A DNA stretch of 5,700 nucleotides, from assembly GCA_900552885.1 (NCBI GenBank), contig USBM01000150.1:1-5700 (forward strand). The letters run 5' to 3'. The notes below the pieces were generated by a model that saw only the letters and a program-made list of their open reading frames with translations, ran no database searches and was not told the DNA's origin. Source of the stretch: an uncultured Clostridium sp. (lineage in GTDB: Bacteria; Bacillota; Clostridia; Lachnospirales; Lachnospiraceae). Each line of letters starts with the position of its first letter. The stretch's first letter is position 1. The position numbers and the translations under genes were made by a program. This document shows, one piece after another, positions 1 through 5,524 of this stretch.

Positions 1-57
1 GTTATCCTGATATCCAGGAAGTCCGATGAAATACTGATAATACGGATTTTCAGTCAA
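1..57 (-). CDS. IS5/IS1182-like transposase, N-terminal fragment running off the window
   Basis: Nineteen codons are visible before the window edge, starting TTG and reading L/M-TENPYYQYFIGLPGYQDN. The string ENPYxQYFxGLPGYQ resembles the N-terminal DUF772-type segment of IS5/IS1182-like DDE transposases, which cut and rejoin insertion sequence ends. An in-frame TGA lies four codons upstream, so the frame can only begin in this short stretch. TTG is the only plausible start. It is preceded by AGGAG at 70-74, a rather long 12 nt away. As I recall the family, several dozen residues normally precede this motif, so the gene may be N-terminally shortened or start unusually. A good promoter lies about 85 bp upstream. 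The rest, including the catalytic DDE residues, is outside the window, so intactness cannot be judged. Confidence 0.6.
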   Translation of the reverse strand, partial: MTENPYYQYFIGLPGYQDN

Positions 58-141
58 TTTATTTTTTCACTCCTGTAAAGTTACTTTTCTACAGAAAACT
101 GCACAAAAAAAGATTTGATTACTTATAAAACCGTGCACTTT

Positions 142-170
142 ATTATACCATTTTCGAGTGAAAAACGCAA
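142..170 (-). promoter_or_regulatory. Sigma-A promoter reading toward the transposase frame
   Basis: On the minus strand, TTGCGT (170-165) and TATAAT (147-142) are separated by exactly 17 nt, and TGG precedes the -10 box as an extended -10. Transcription should start near 135 and give an untranslated leader of about 80 nt before the TTG at 57. The -10 is full consensus and the -35 matches 4 of 6. It points away from the structured region at 327-744. Confidence 0.7.
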
Positions 171-326
171 TAAAATCAATGGTTTCAAGGTGATTTTTTT
201 ATTAATCAGCAGACACTACTTAGTTCTCGTATTCTTAATCTACATCCAGCTTTTATGTATACAGTAAGTCATGCATATACTATATACATCCTTAAAATTG
301 TCAGTTCTAAAAATTTTTGTTTCCTC
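171..326. other. AT-rich intergenic stretch between transposase promoter and structured RNA
   Basis: No credible coding region. A 7-bp AT-rich inverted repeat (172-178 with 191-197), followed by T residues, could be a weak plus-strand terminator or part of an insertion sequence end, but I could not identify terminal inverted repeats or a target duplication. A weak plus-strand promoter candidate is TATACA (258-263), 17 nt, TATATA (281-286). It would start RNA near 293, just before the folded region. ATGTATA (255-261) and TATACAT (283-289) are also complementary. All of these are weak matches in AT-rich DNA. Confidence 0.3.
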
Positions 327-744
327 TACCCTGCCATTACAGTAGATCACCTGCACCAACGAAAGAACGGCTTCGGGGTGGCGATAAGCACAGCGTAGTA
401 AATTCTGATAGGAACAGCGCGAAATATAATAACGTAAATATCGGTTGCAAGGATATAACATCTATCATAAGCAGGTACTTCAGAACCGCCGGTACTCGAA
501 TGTGCCGCATGACACTATATATATGCCTTGAGAAAATGTCCTGCACCTTGCGACAGCATTAGGAACGTTAGCCGAGCAAGGTGCAGACTTTTCGAAAGGC
601 ACTGCATAAACATGAATGGCACATTCTTAGTATCCGTTGCGAGTGATGAGTAGCGACTACGATGATATGTTATATCCCAAACAACCGATTTAAAAACTAA
701 TATTTCGCGCGTCCGTCCTCACTTACGCTGTGCAAGGGTGTAAG
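327..744 (+). ncRNA. Candidate large structured non-coding RNA, about 415 nt, family not recognised
   Basis: The stretch has no convincing reading frame but contains many nested complementary segments in consistent order. Seen directly: 327-332 with 735-740 (last pair T-G); hairpin 354-380 (CACC/GGTG, then CGAA/TTCG); 388-397 with 724-733 (10 bp); 417-427 with 700-710 (11 bp); 440-447 with 682-689 (8 bp); 451-461 with 667-677 (11 bp); 464-468 with 662-666; 491-496 with 629-634; 498-506 with 618-626 (9 bp); 508-511 with 611-614; 524-529 with 596-601; 532-536 with 589-593; 541-551 with 576-586 (11 bp). Plus-strand transcription is inferred from a tandem G-A mismatch (530-531 against 594-595), G-U pairs (492/633, 507/617, 398/723) and A-rich internal loops. 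I saw no signature of RNase P RNA, tmRNA, SRP RNA or group I/II introns. Ends, strand and function are inferences. Confidence 0.6.
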
Positions 745-750
745 TTTAAT
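722..750 (+). terminator. Possible weak plus-strand terminator hairpin at the end of the structured RNA
   Basis: CTTACGC (722-728) pairs with GTGTAAG (738-744) as a 7-bp stem with one G-U pair and a 9-nt loop, followed by TTTAAT. The T-tract is short, so termination would be weak. The 5' arm overlaps the 3' strand of the 388-397/724-733 helix, so the two pairings exclude one another. It also overlaps the last codons of the convergent HD-domain gene. Confidence 0.25.
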
Positions 751-1960
751 GTTCGAAGTAGGATATATAATGGATATGATACTTACTATGTGGAAACAGA
801 TATTCAAACAAATCCACAAAATAATCATCTGTCATGCTGGCTATGAAATCCACAACCATCTGTTCATTACTTGTCTTCTCTAAATACGCATCATAGCCAT
901 AACTTGCCGTATTCTCCTTCACGAATTCAATATGATGCCGGTAAATAACAGAAGATGTATCATGTGCTTTCATATCACGCAATAATCCTTCATACATCAT
1001 ATGGAACATCGGCCGGATATCATTTTCATATACCTGATCTACCGCCTCGTTGAAATAGATTTTCTCGTAGTTTTCTTTCTTTGTTGCTTTGATTGCCTTA
1101 TAATATTCGTCATCCATTACAATACAATCTTTTCCATAACTGTTCTCTACAATATTGACGATCAGATTGTTAATAATCTCCGGATTACTCTTTCCAAACG
1201 CGCGTTCTTCAAAAATATCATCATTCGGAATCAGACGAGCCCGAACCGCATCCTGCCGATCCTTTCCAAGATATGCAATCATATCACAGATTCTCACCAC
1301 GCATGCTTCTAACGTATAGGGAACCAGCCTTCCTATTGCAGTCTCATCTCCATAGCATTGTTCATATTTATGATCAAAATGAGCAAAATCCTCCATTGGA
1401 ACCGGCCGATATTCCTGCATTGCAAATTCCCCATTGTGACACAAAATACCATCTAACGTCTGTAAACTGACATTGCGGTTCAATATTGCATCCAACACCC
1501 TGACGCTATGAACATTATGATTAAAGAAACGCCCTGCCGACTCTCTAAAACATTCGCTCAGATATCTTTCTCCTGCATGTCCGAATGGTGTATGTCCAAT
1601 ATCATGTCCTAATGCAATAGCTTCGATCAAGTCTACATTAAGTCCTAGCAGACCTCCAATATTTCTTGCAATCCTTGAAACCAACTGTACATGAAGTGCT
1701 CTTCGTGAAATATCATCATTCTTATAAAAAGAAAACACCTGTGTCTTATCTGCATATCGGTTGTAATACGGCGTATGCATGATCTTCTCACAATCTCTGA
1801 TATATGCCGGACGTAATAACTTATTGCGATCCCAATCCTGTTTTCTGCGGATAGCATCTTCATCTTTCGCCCGATAAGGATTGCACCAACCATTCTTCCG
1901 ATCCTCTAATATTCGGTTCTGTAATTCTTCTGATAGATCATAATATTTTTTGTGTTCCAT
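746..1960 (-). CDS. dGTPase-like HD-domain (d)NTP triphosphohydrolase
   Basis: A 404-residue cytosolic protein of the dGTPase branch of the HD superfamily. Members hydrolyse dNTPs to the nucleoside and triphosphate and adjust dNTP pools. The metal-binding set is visible: H90 in RALHVQLVSRIAR, H119-D120 in ALGHDIGHTPFGHAGE, and D226 in VVRICDMIAYLGKD. The family-typical FFNHNVHSVRVL (146-156) is also present. The C-terminal half (about 250-390) is helical and ends with NEQMVVDFIASMTDDY (365-380), typical of the HD-associated region. At 404 residues it is longer than many short Firmicutes members and shorter than the roughly 500-residue E. coli Dgt. The ATG lies 2 nt after the hydrolase stop; GGAGGA inside that gene's last codons is 14 nt away, so translational coupling is likely. 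Substrate preference cannot be read from sequence, so no symbol is given. No minus-strand terminator is evident after the stop. Confidence 0.9.
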   Translation of the reverse strand: MEHKKYYDLSEELQNRILEDRKNGWCNPYRAKDEDAIRRKQDWDRNKLLRPAYIRDCEKIMHTPYYNRYADKTQVFSFYKNDDISRRALHVQLVSRIARNIGGLLGLNVDLIEAIALGHDIGHTPFGHAGERYLSECFRESAGRFFNHNVHSVRVLDAILNRNVSLQTLDGILCHNGEFAMQEYRPVPMEDFAHFDHKYEQCYGDETAIGRLVPYTLEACVVRICDMIAYLGKDRQDAVRARLIPNDDIFEERAFGKSNPEIINNLIVNIVENSYGKDCIVMDDEYYKAIKATKKENYEKIYFNEAVDQVYENDIRPMFHMMYEGLLRDMKAHDTSSVIYRHHIEFVKENTASYGYDAYLEKTSNEQMVVDFIASMTDDYFVDLFEYLFPHSKYHIHYISYFEH

Positions 1961-1962
1961 TA

Positions 1963-3546
1963 CTATTCTACATATCCTCCAACAAATTCAAAGGTCTTAT
2001 TATAATAGGTATCCGGATCTGCATACCTGCAATCACCGTGTGTCCCACCCGGAATTGTAATCAACGTATGCGCAGAAGCAATTGCGTTATCTAACTGTGA
2101 CGCCATGCTTTCTGGTGTATAAGTATCTTTACCACCCTGGATCAATAAGATCGGAACAGTTGTATTCTTTACCTGTTTCGTTGCATCTGCTTCCTTCAAG
2201 CTGTACCCCGCCCATATCTTCAATACCGGATTCATCATATTCAGAATCGGAAATGTCGGCCATTTCTTATGACGCATCTTGTACTCCGTCTTAACAACTT
2301 CCCATGCACTTGTATAGGCACTCTCTGCCACAATTGCCTTCACAGAAGTCTTCAAAGGCTCACCGGAAAGCATAAGTGCCGTATCCGCACCCATGTCTAC
2401 TCCATGAATCACAATCTCCGCATCCGGATGATCTTTTAAAATCACATCCATCCAATTGATCACATCCATCCGGTCTAACCAGCCCATTCCGATCATGGAA
2501 CCTTCACTTTCTCCACAAGCTCGTAGATCCGGCAATAATACATTATATCCCTCTTTCGCATAATGCATCGCTACATCATAGACATCTTCCATACTTCCAT
2601 TAAATCCATGAAGAATAACCGCCCACTGCTTTACATTGTCATCCGCAACGATCTGCCTTGCCACTAATATCTTTCCATCATCTGCTTCCATATGTAACTT
2701 CTCTCGCTTGACACTGCTAATCCATGCCTTAACATTCTCTTTTTCCTGCATATGATTCTGTAATGCTTCTGAAGACTCTGTCATCACAGTAAGACTCTGC
2801 CTGTCGCCACATCTTCCGCGAACTACATAATTTCTTGAAAGAAGGAACCCCACAACACCTACAACAACAGATACTACTACTACTAATTTAAAAAGTGTCC
2901 ATACCGCCTCAAAGAACATACCGATCACACGCCCTACTGTGATTCGATCTTTATCCTCTACCGCCCCGCTCGCCGGTAATACATAAGGTTCTTCTGCCAC
3001 TGCTGCTGTCGTTTCCTGCTCGGCCTTCTCCTTTGCAATCCGGGCAGCTATTGTTTCCCGTTCCTTCGCCTCACGCTCTGCCTTTTCTCTTGCTTCCTGC
3101 TCAGCTTTCTCTTTTGCGATCCGGGCAGCTCTTGTTTCCCGCTCCCTCGCCTCACGCTCCGCCTTTTCTCTTGCTTCCTGCTCAGCTTTCTCTTTTGCGA
3201 TCCGGGCAGCTCTCTCTTCCCGCTCCCTCGCCTCACGCTCCGCCTTTTCTCTTGCTTCCTGCTCAGCTTTCTCTTTTGCGATCCGGGCAGCTCTCTCTTC
3301 CCGCTCCCTCGCCTCACGCTCTGCTTTTTCTCTTGCTTCCTGCTCTTCCCGCCGCTTCGTCGCTGCCAGTTCTTCCGCCTTTCGCTTCTCTTTTTCAATT
3401 GCTTCCCGTTCCTCTTTGGTTAGCTCAACCGGAATCTCTTTCCTCAATTGTTCCTGTGCACTCTTGAGTAACTTATCAACTTCTTCATCAGTTACTTTTT
3501 TCTTTGCTTCATTTACATTCTTCCCTGTAAGAATCTCATTCTCCAT
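1963..3546 (-). CDS. Membrane-anchored alpha/beta hydrolase with N-terminal charged tandem repeats and Asp at the nucleophile position
   Basis: A 527-residue protein in three parts. Residues about 41-180 are Glu/Lys/Arg/Ala-rich and include four copies of a 27-residue unit (68-175), predicted to form a long charged helix. Residues about 219-237 form one hydrophobic transmembrane segment. Residues about 285-527 are an alpha/beta hydrolase domain of the YqkD-like type: oxyanion motif HGFNG (313-317), LLPDLRACGESEG (337-349), GMGWLDRMDV, AESAYTSAW, acid D474 in GGKDTYTP and H503 in GGTHGD. The elbow, normally G-x-S-M-G, reads G-V-D-M-G with D384. The protein may therefore be catalytically altered or dead, or use Asp as in dehalogenases and epoxide hydrolases. 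A single N-in anchor would put the repeats in the cytosol and the hydrolase domain outside (inference). GGAGG lies 9 nt before the ATG. The gene sits 32 nt after aroD and 2 nt before the HD gene. The substrate is unknown. Confidence 0.88.
   Translation of the reverse strand: MENEILTGKNVNEAKKKVTDEEVDKLLKSAQEQLRKEIPVELTKEEREAIEKEKRKAEELAATKRREEQEAREKAEREAREREERAARIAKEKAEQEAREKAEREAREREERAARIAKEKAEQEAREKAEREARERETRAARIAKEKAEQEAREKAEREAKERETIAARIAKEKAEQETTAAVAEEPYVLPASGAVEDKDRITVGRVIGMFFEAVWTLFKLVVVVSVVVGVVGFLLSRNYVVRGRCGDRQSLTVMTESSEALQNHMQEKENVKAWISSVKREKLHMEADDGKILVARQIVADDNVKQWAVILHGFNGSMEDVYDVAMHYAKEGYNVLLPDLRACGESEGSMIGMGWLDRMDVINWMDVILKDHPDAEIVIHGVDMGADTALMLSGEPLKTSVKAIVAESAYTSAWEVVKTEYKMRHKKWPTFPILNMMNPVLKIWAGYSLKEADATKQVKNTTVPILLIQGGKDTYTPESMASQLDNAIASAHTLITIPGGTHGDCRYADPDTYYNKTFEFVGGYVE
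3022..3345 (-). repeat. Four tandem 81-bp units encoding a 27-residue charged helix repeat
   Basis: Four in-frame copies encode residues 68-94, 95-121, 122-148 and 149-175 of the hydrolase, with core EQEAREKAEREAREREERA followed by ARIAKEKA. Copies 1 and 2 are identical in protein and nearly so in DNA. Copy 3 has T for E in the ERE(E/T) segment, and copy 4 has K, T and I changes. Divergence rises toward the membrane-proximal end, suggesting recent duplication or homogenisation at the distal end. Copy number could vary between strains. Confidence 0.95.
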
Positions 3547-3578
3547 ACAATATATCCTCCATCCAAACCATTTCGGTA

Positions 3579-4352
3579 TTATCGGTATTCATGTAATATC
3601 TGTAATATATGTTGTACATCCTGAATCGGGATCTGACCCGGTGCCGATATCCGTCCCTCACTTGCAAATGTAACGGCTGATCCAAAGAACTCCCCTGCCA
3701 AACGGCTGATCACACCAACTCCACCCATCGCCATTGTAATTGCCGGCTTATGTGGACAGGCACCCTCCTCATAATATGCTACTGTTGCTTCTAACAGAGC
3801 AAGAACATCCTGTTCTGATTGTGGCATAACCGCTATCTTCGGAATATCAGCCCCATGTTCTTCCATATAATGTAATCGTTCTATCATTTCTTTCTTGGAT
3901 GGTGTTTTTTGAAAATCGTGATTGCTTGCTACGATTGCCACGCCCTGTGCATGTGCCATATCTGCTAATTCTTCTAAAACACCCTCTTGTTTATAAGCCT
4001 CTACATCTAACAGGTCGATACATCCGCTTTGACATGCTGCAGTGCATAATTGAATATACTCATCAACATCAACCGTAAGCTTTCCTCCTTCATCCGTTGT
4101 CCGAATTGTGAAGAGAATCGCCGTATCCCCGGCAACCTCGCGGACATCTCTCAGCAAAGAAAGCTGTGCCTCTACATTGGTTACTCCCTCAAACCAATCC
4201 ATCCGAAGTTCGATCAGATCCGGATGATCCTCAAGTGCCTGTTCCACATACTTAAGAATTGTCTCCCGATTCTTGGCTACAATTGGTACACATATCTTGG
4301 GGCTTCCACTTCCAATTGTTATATTTCGAATTACTATCTCCTGTATATTCAT
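3579..4352 (-). CDS. aroD: Type I 3-dehydroquinate dehydratase
   Basis: A 257-residue enzyme, the normal length for class I AroD. It dehydrates 3-dehydroquinate to 3-dehydroshikimate in the shikimate pathway, in the cytosol. The catalytic set is present by alignment with the known family pattern: E48 and R50 in IELRMD, R84 and E88 in TIRTTDEGG, H145 in ASNHDF, the Schiff-base lysine K172 in PKIAVMP, R217 in MGGVGVISR, and S236/Q240 in SAPGQ. Its TIM-barrel fold is family knowledge. AAGGAG precedes the ATG by 11 nt. It is the first gene of a probable operon with the hydrolase (32 nt downstream) and the HD phosphohydrolase. No other shikimate genes lie in the window, so it appears detached from its pathway partners here. 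No truncation or odd residue was noticed. Confidence 0.97.
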   Translation of the reverse strand: MNIQEIVIRNITIGSGSPKICVPIVAKNRETILKYVEQALEDHPDLIELRMDWFEGVTNVEAQLSLLRDVREVAGDTAILFTIRTTDEGGKLTVDVDEYIQLCTAACQSGCIDLLDVEAYKQEGVLEELADMAHAQGVAIVASNHDFQKTPSKKEMIERLHYMEEHGADIPKIAVMPQSEQDVLALLEATVAYYEEGACPHKPAITMAMGGVGVISRLAGEFFGSAVTFASEGRISAPGQIPIQDVQHILQILHEYR

Positions 4353-4444
4353 AAACGATATTTCTCCTTTTATTGTCCATAATTCATCAGATAACTTATT
4401 TATCCTTTAAATCGTAAACACTCACAAATGTACGAACTATCTTC

Positions 4445-4473
4445 ATTGTACCATACATAAACCAAGTAGGCTA
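4445..4473 (-). promoter_or_regulatory. Probable promoter of the aroD-hydrolase-HD operon
   Basis: On the minus strand, TACAAT (4450-4445) is preceded by TGG as an extended -10, with a poor -35 (TAGCCT, 4473-4468) at 17-nt spacing. Transcription would start near 4438, giving a leader of about 85 nt. The small palindrome GTAGGCTAC (4466-4474) overlaps the -35 and could be an operator, though it may be chance. The rest of the 4353-4530 gap shows nothing else I can support. Confidence 0.45.
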
Positions 4474-4530
4474 CCCCTCTACTCTTTTTCATATATTTCA
4501 TTTATTTTGTGTCGGTGGGACTTTCCTATA

Positions 4531-4574
4531 AAGTAAAAAGGCTATCTCCTAATAAAAATTAAGAAATAGCCCTT
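4531..4574 (-). terminator. Intrinsic terminator of the hpf transcription unit
   Basis: On the minus strand GGCTATTTC (4571-4563) pairs with GAGATAGCC (4548-4540) with one G-U pair. The stem extends inward through TTAAT/ATTAG around a T-rich tetraloop. TTTTT follows at 4539-4535. The hairpin starts 6 nt after the stop codon of the small gene, as expected for the end of the hpf unit. Confidence 0.9.
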
Positions 4575-4577
4575 AAC

Positions 4578-4826
4578 TCATTCTTCTCTTGACAATCTTC
4601 TTGATTCCAGATTCTTAACCGCTAAATCAATCTGTTCCCGCATGCCTTCTGTAATGTTCGTCTTCTCATCATAATTAAGATATGCCAATATCGTAAGCAT
4701 CTCTGATTCACTGTCTACAAAATATCCAGTTCCTTCCTGCTCCATATTGCCTACATTCTTCACCAATTCCAACATCTTATTCGGCATCATGCGATAATCC
4801 CAAGGCCCAATCATTCGCTCTAACAT
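4578..4826 (-). CDS. Small conserved-looking hypothetical protein downstream of hpf
   Basis: An 82-residue soluble, acidic protein that I do not recognise. It begins MLERMIGPWDYRMMPNKMLELV, continues through a mixed segment containing GTGYFVDSESEML, and ends in a predicted amphipathic helix (EGMREQIDLAVKNLESRRL). There is no signal peptide, membrane segment or cysteine motif. I chose the ATG at 4826 rather than the GTG one codon upstream because AGAGG then sits 7 nt before it. The gene begins 27 nt after the hpf stop and ends just before a strong terminator, so co-transcription with hpf is likely. That context makes a stationary-phase or translation-related role conceivable, but nothing in the sequence shows it. 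Confidence 0.75.
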   Translation of the reverse strand: MLERMIGPWDYRMMPNKMLELVKNVGNMEQEGTGYFVDSESEMLTILAYLNYDEKTNITEGMREQIDLAVKNLESRRLSREE

Positions 4827-4853
4827 CACATAACCTCTTGTTATTCCATGCTA

Positions 4854-5381
4854 TCAGCACTGTGGCTCAATCAAACCGTAAGTGTTGCCTTTTCGCTTGT
4901 AAACCACATTCACCTCATCGGTCTCCGCATTACGGAATACAAAGAAACTATGTCCCAACAGATCCATCTGCACACAAGCTTCTTCCGGATCCATCGGCTT
5001 CACGGCAAACTTCTTGCTTCTGATAATTGCTATCTCATCATCCTCAGGAACATCCTCCTCAATGAATGACTTCTGGAAATATGCTGCACTCTGTGCCTGA
5101 TCGATCAACTTCTTCTTATGTCTGGAAATCTGTCGCTCAATCACCTCGGTTACAAGATCAATCGATACATACATATCATCACTAACCTGCTCTGCACGGA
5201 TAATGTTGCCTTTGATCGGAATTGTAACTTCCATCTTCTGACGATCCCTCTCTACAGAAAATGTAACCTGAACTTCTGTATCTTCATTAAAATACTTCTC
5301 AAGTCTATCTAACTTCTCATATACTGCGGAACGTAAACCATCCGTCACCTCAATATTCTTACCACTAATTATGTACTTCAT
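4854..5381 (-). CDS. hpf: Long-form ribosome hibernation promoting factor
   Basis: A 175-residue long HPF of the RaiA/YvyD type. It binds the 30S decoding region of idle ribosomes, and its C-terminal domain dimerises to pair 70S particles into inactive 100S dimers. Residues about 1-95 are the S30AE ribosome-binding domain (MKYIISGKNIEVTDGLRSAV through the basic SRHKKK). Residues about 96-118 are an acidic linker (FIEEDVPEDDE). The C-terminal dimerisation domain runs from about 119 to 175 (SKKFAVKPMDPEEA, LLGHSFFVFRNAETDEVNVVYKRKGNTYGLIEP). The length is normal. An in-frame TTG at 5390 abuts the Shine-Dalgarno with no spacing, so the true start is the ATG at 5381, 9 nt from GAAGGAG (5397-5391). 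A short upstream ORF in the leader may couple to it. Confidence 0.97.
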   Translation of the reverse strand: MKYIISGKNIEVTDGLRSAVYEKLDRLEKYFNEDTEVQVTFSVERDRQKMEVTIPIKGNIIRAEQVSDDMYVSIDLVTEVIERQISRHKKKLIDQAQSAAYFQKSFIEEDVPEDDEIAIIRSKKFAVKPMDPEEACVQMDLLGHSFFVFRNAETDEVNVVYKRKGNTYGLIEPQC

Positions 5382-5402
5382 GTCTGTCAACTCCTTCTCG
5401 TC

Positions 5403-5459
5403 TTATTCCAGCCGGTCTTTGCCCCAATCTCCCACGAAAGGCTTGGTATCACAGAACAT
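5403..5459 (-). CDS. 18-codon upstream ORF in the hpf leader
   Basis: The frame encodes MFCDTKPFVGDWGKDRLE and stops at TAA. It starts with ATG 10 nt after GGAAGG (5475-5470), lies about 30 nt downstream of the predicted transcription start, and ends 21 nt before the hpf ATG. The hpf Shine-Dalgarno (5397-5391) begins only 5 nt past its stop, so a terminating ribosome would cover or expose that site. The peptide is of mixed, protein-like composition rather than the low-complexity output of AT-rich DNA. I do not recognise it. It may be a leader peptide controlling hpf, an independent small protein, or a chance frame. Confidence 0.5.
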   Translation of the reverse strand: MFCDTKPFVGDWGKDRLE

Positions 5460-5496
5460 GTTATCTGCACCTTCCGTATCAACTGACTGTAAAACT

Positions 5497-5524
5497 ATTA
5501 TACCATATATCGTATTTTTTTCAA
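5497..5524 (-). promoter_or_regulatory. hpf: Sigma-A promoter of hpf
   Basis: On the minus strand, TATAAT (5502-5497) has a TGG extended -10 and a TTGAAA -35 (5524-5519) at 16-nt spacing. Transcription should start near 5490, giving a leader of about 110 nt that contains the upstream ORF. Confidence 0.75.

Noticed and set aside
240..562. Short open frames in both directions over the left intergenic region
   Set aside because: No ribosome binding sites and no recognisable protein features; they run across the nested complementary segments that look like RNA.
541..586. The 11-bp inverted repeat CTGCACCTTGC/GCAAGGTGCAG as a stand-alone terminator or operator
   Set aside because: No T-tract follows on either strand, the loop is 24 nt, and it fits as the terminal helix of the larger nested fold.
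327..744. Retron msr-msd, group II intron or MITE as an explanation of the inverted repeats
   Set aside because: The topology (outer helix, side hairpin, long rod) recalls a retron RNA, but there is no reverse transcriptase in the window. No domain V-like motif is visible. A MITE should show terminal inverted repeats with a target duplication and more symmetric arms, which I do not see.
3033..3467. Open frames of 144 codons (plus) and 116 codons (minus, 3048-3398) over the repeat region
   Set aside because: They are alternative-frame readings of the 81-bp repeats; an 81-bp period without stops keeps all such frames open. The real gene is the minus-strand hydrolase.
5382..5390. TTG at 5390 as the start of hpf
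   Set aside because: It directly abuts GGAG with no spacer. The ATG at 5381 has 9-nt spacing and gives the usual family N-terminus MKYIISG.
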